DNA of 6,066 nt. It comes from Alphaproteobacteria bacterium. GTDB taxonomy: Bacteria; Pseudomonadota; Alphaproteobacteria; SHVP01. The position numbers and the translations under genes are program-made. The stretch covers positions 1 through 6,066 of the forward strand of contig JAPKDI010000089.1 of assembly GCA_026421105.1 (NCBI GenBank). The letters run 5' to 3'. This document shows positions 5,573 through 6,066 of this stretch, in pieces; positions within the stretch are counted from its first letter, which is position 1, and the number at the start of each line of letters is the position of its first letter. The notes beneath the pieces were generated by a model that was not told where the DNA came from, did not search any database, and was given only the letters and a program-made list of their open reading frames with translations.

Positions 5573-6066
5573 ATGGCCGAATACGCCACCGCCGCTTTCG
5601 AAGGTCGCCGCCGGCCCCGCACCAAGCTGTGGACCGCTTTGGCGCTTGCGTTCTTCGCCGTCCTGGCGGCGGGCCTCTACGCCGCGTTCTGGTTCGACAC
5701 GGCGGGCCGATTGAAATCAGGCATTGTCGAGTGGACCGCCGTTCAACGCGAAGCGGGCAACTTTGTCGTCTTCAACGATCTACAAATCTCGGGTTTTCCG
5801 CTGTCTTTCACCCTGACCGCCGATCAGGCCACCTTGGGCCGTACCGCGGATCAGACATTTTCGTGGCGCGCGGAAGCCTTTCGTGCCGCTGCCCGACCTT
5901 GGGCACCGCGCCACCTGACGATCAGTGCGCCGGACAACGGCGTAACGTTCTCCGCGCGTGGAAATTCACGCAACGTCGAGATAACTGCCGCCGCGCTGCG
6001 AATGACGGTGGAACTCGACGACACTAACTGGCCGGTGACAGTTGCCGTGCGGTTCGAACGCCCCAT
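5573..6066 (+). CDS. DUF2125 domain-containing membrane-anchored protein, N-terminal part (3' end outside window)
   Basis: An open reading frame of 164 codons runs off the window without a stop. A basic N-terminus (RRRPRTK, residues 12-18) precedes one hydrophobic segment (about 19-41), then a soluble region expected in the periplasm. This looks like a signal anchor rather than a cleaved signal peptide. The region after it (about 42-164) has the DUF2125 pattern: a short helix (AGRLKSGIVEW, 44-54), then LQISGFPLSF (70-79), where the G-[YF]-P turn is the family hallmark, followed by beta-rich segments and W(R)AE. DUF2125 proteins have no known biochemical role; they occur mostly in alphaproteobacteria, and an envelope role is only a guess. 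The ATG at 5573 is bounded by an in-frame TAG immediately before it. No Shine-Dalgarno is visible. Base composition resembles the neighbours. Confidence 0.78.
   Translation, partial: MAEYATAAFEGRRRPRTKLWTALALAFFAVLAAGLYAAFWFDTAGRLKSGIVEWTAVQREAGNFVVFNDLQISGFPLSFTLTADQATLGRTADQTFSWRAEAFRAAARPWAPRHLTISAPDNGVTFSARGNSRNVEITAAALRMTVELDDTNWPVTVAVRFERP

Noticed and set aside
5629..6027. 132-aa + frame in the last part of the window
   Set aside because: It overlaps the DUF2125 gene in another frame, is Arg/Gly/Cys-rich, and lacks the transmembrane segment and GFP motif seen in the open-ended frame from 5573.
1..6066. tRNA, rRNA, CRISPR array, insertion sequence or attachment site
   Set aside because: No spaced repeats, terminal inverted repeats, transposase or integrase motifs or tRNA-like folds were seen; nearly the whole window is accounted for by intact chromosomal genes.

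Overview
The window is moderately GC-rich (roughly 60% by eye), densely coding bacterial DNA that most likely comes from an alphaproteobacterium, possibly from the Rhodospirillales or a related environmental lineage. Three things support this. The last gene carries the DUF2125 signature, a family known mainly from alphaproteobacteria. The site upstream of nrdJ has the alphaproteobacterial LexA pattern GAAC-N7-GAAC. The ftsE-ftsX-plsC type of gene order is also seen in that class. No taxonomic search was possible.

Positions 1-2392 (+ strand) hold a tightly packed operon. It contains the 3' end of ftsE (ABC ATPase), ftsX (its membrane partner), a HAD-family phosphatase of the GmhB/HisB-N type, and plsC (1-acylglycerol-3-phosphate acyltransferase). 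Junctions are a 4-bp overlap (ATGA), a 4-bp gap and a 4-bp overlap (GTGA), so the genes are almost certainly co-transcribed and translationally coupled. The operon links divisome or cell-wall hydrolase control to phospholipid synthesis, with a small phosphatase of unknown substrate between them.

Positions 2393-2639 form the only sizeable intergenic region, and it is rich in signals. Four GGATAA/TTATCC cores resembling DnaA boxes lie within 97 bp. They are followed by an AT-rich stretch with small inverted repeats, a 13-bp GC palindrome, a perfect GAAC-N7-GAAC LexA-type site and a plausible sigma70 promoter. All of this lies directly upstream of the next gene.

Positions 2640-4955 (+) encode a complete adenosylcobalamin-dependent class II ribonucleotide reductase (NrdJ, 771 aa) with all catalytic cysteines, a TSCPD domain and a cysteine-rich tail, but no N-terminal ATP-cone. 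Its upstream region suggests that dNTP synthesis may be tied to DNA damage (LexA) and to replication initiation (DnaA). This is the most interesting hypothesis in the window.

Positions 4952-5506 (- strand) encode a ChaC-like gamma-glutamylcyclotransferase, tail to tail with nrdJ and overlapping it by 4 bp. From 5573 to the window end (+) runs the 5' part of a DUF2125 membrane-anchored protein, divergent from chaC across a 66-bp spacer containing a TATATA core. I see no RNA genes, mobile elements, CRISPR arrays or broken genes.
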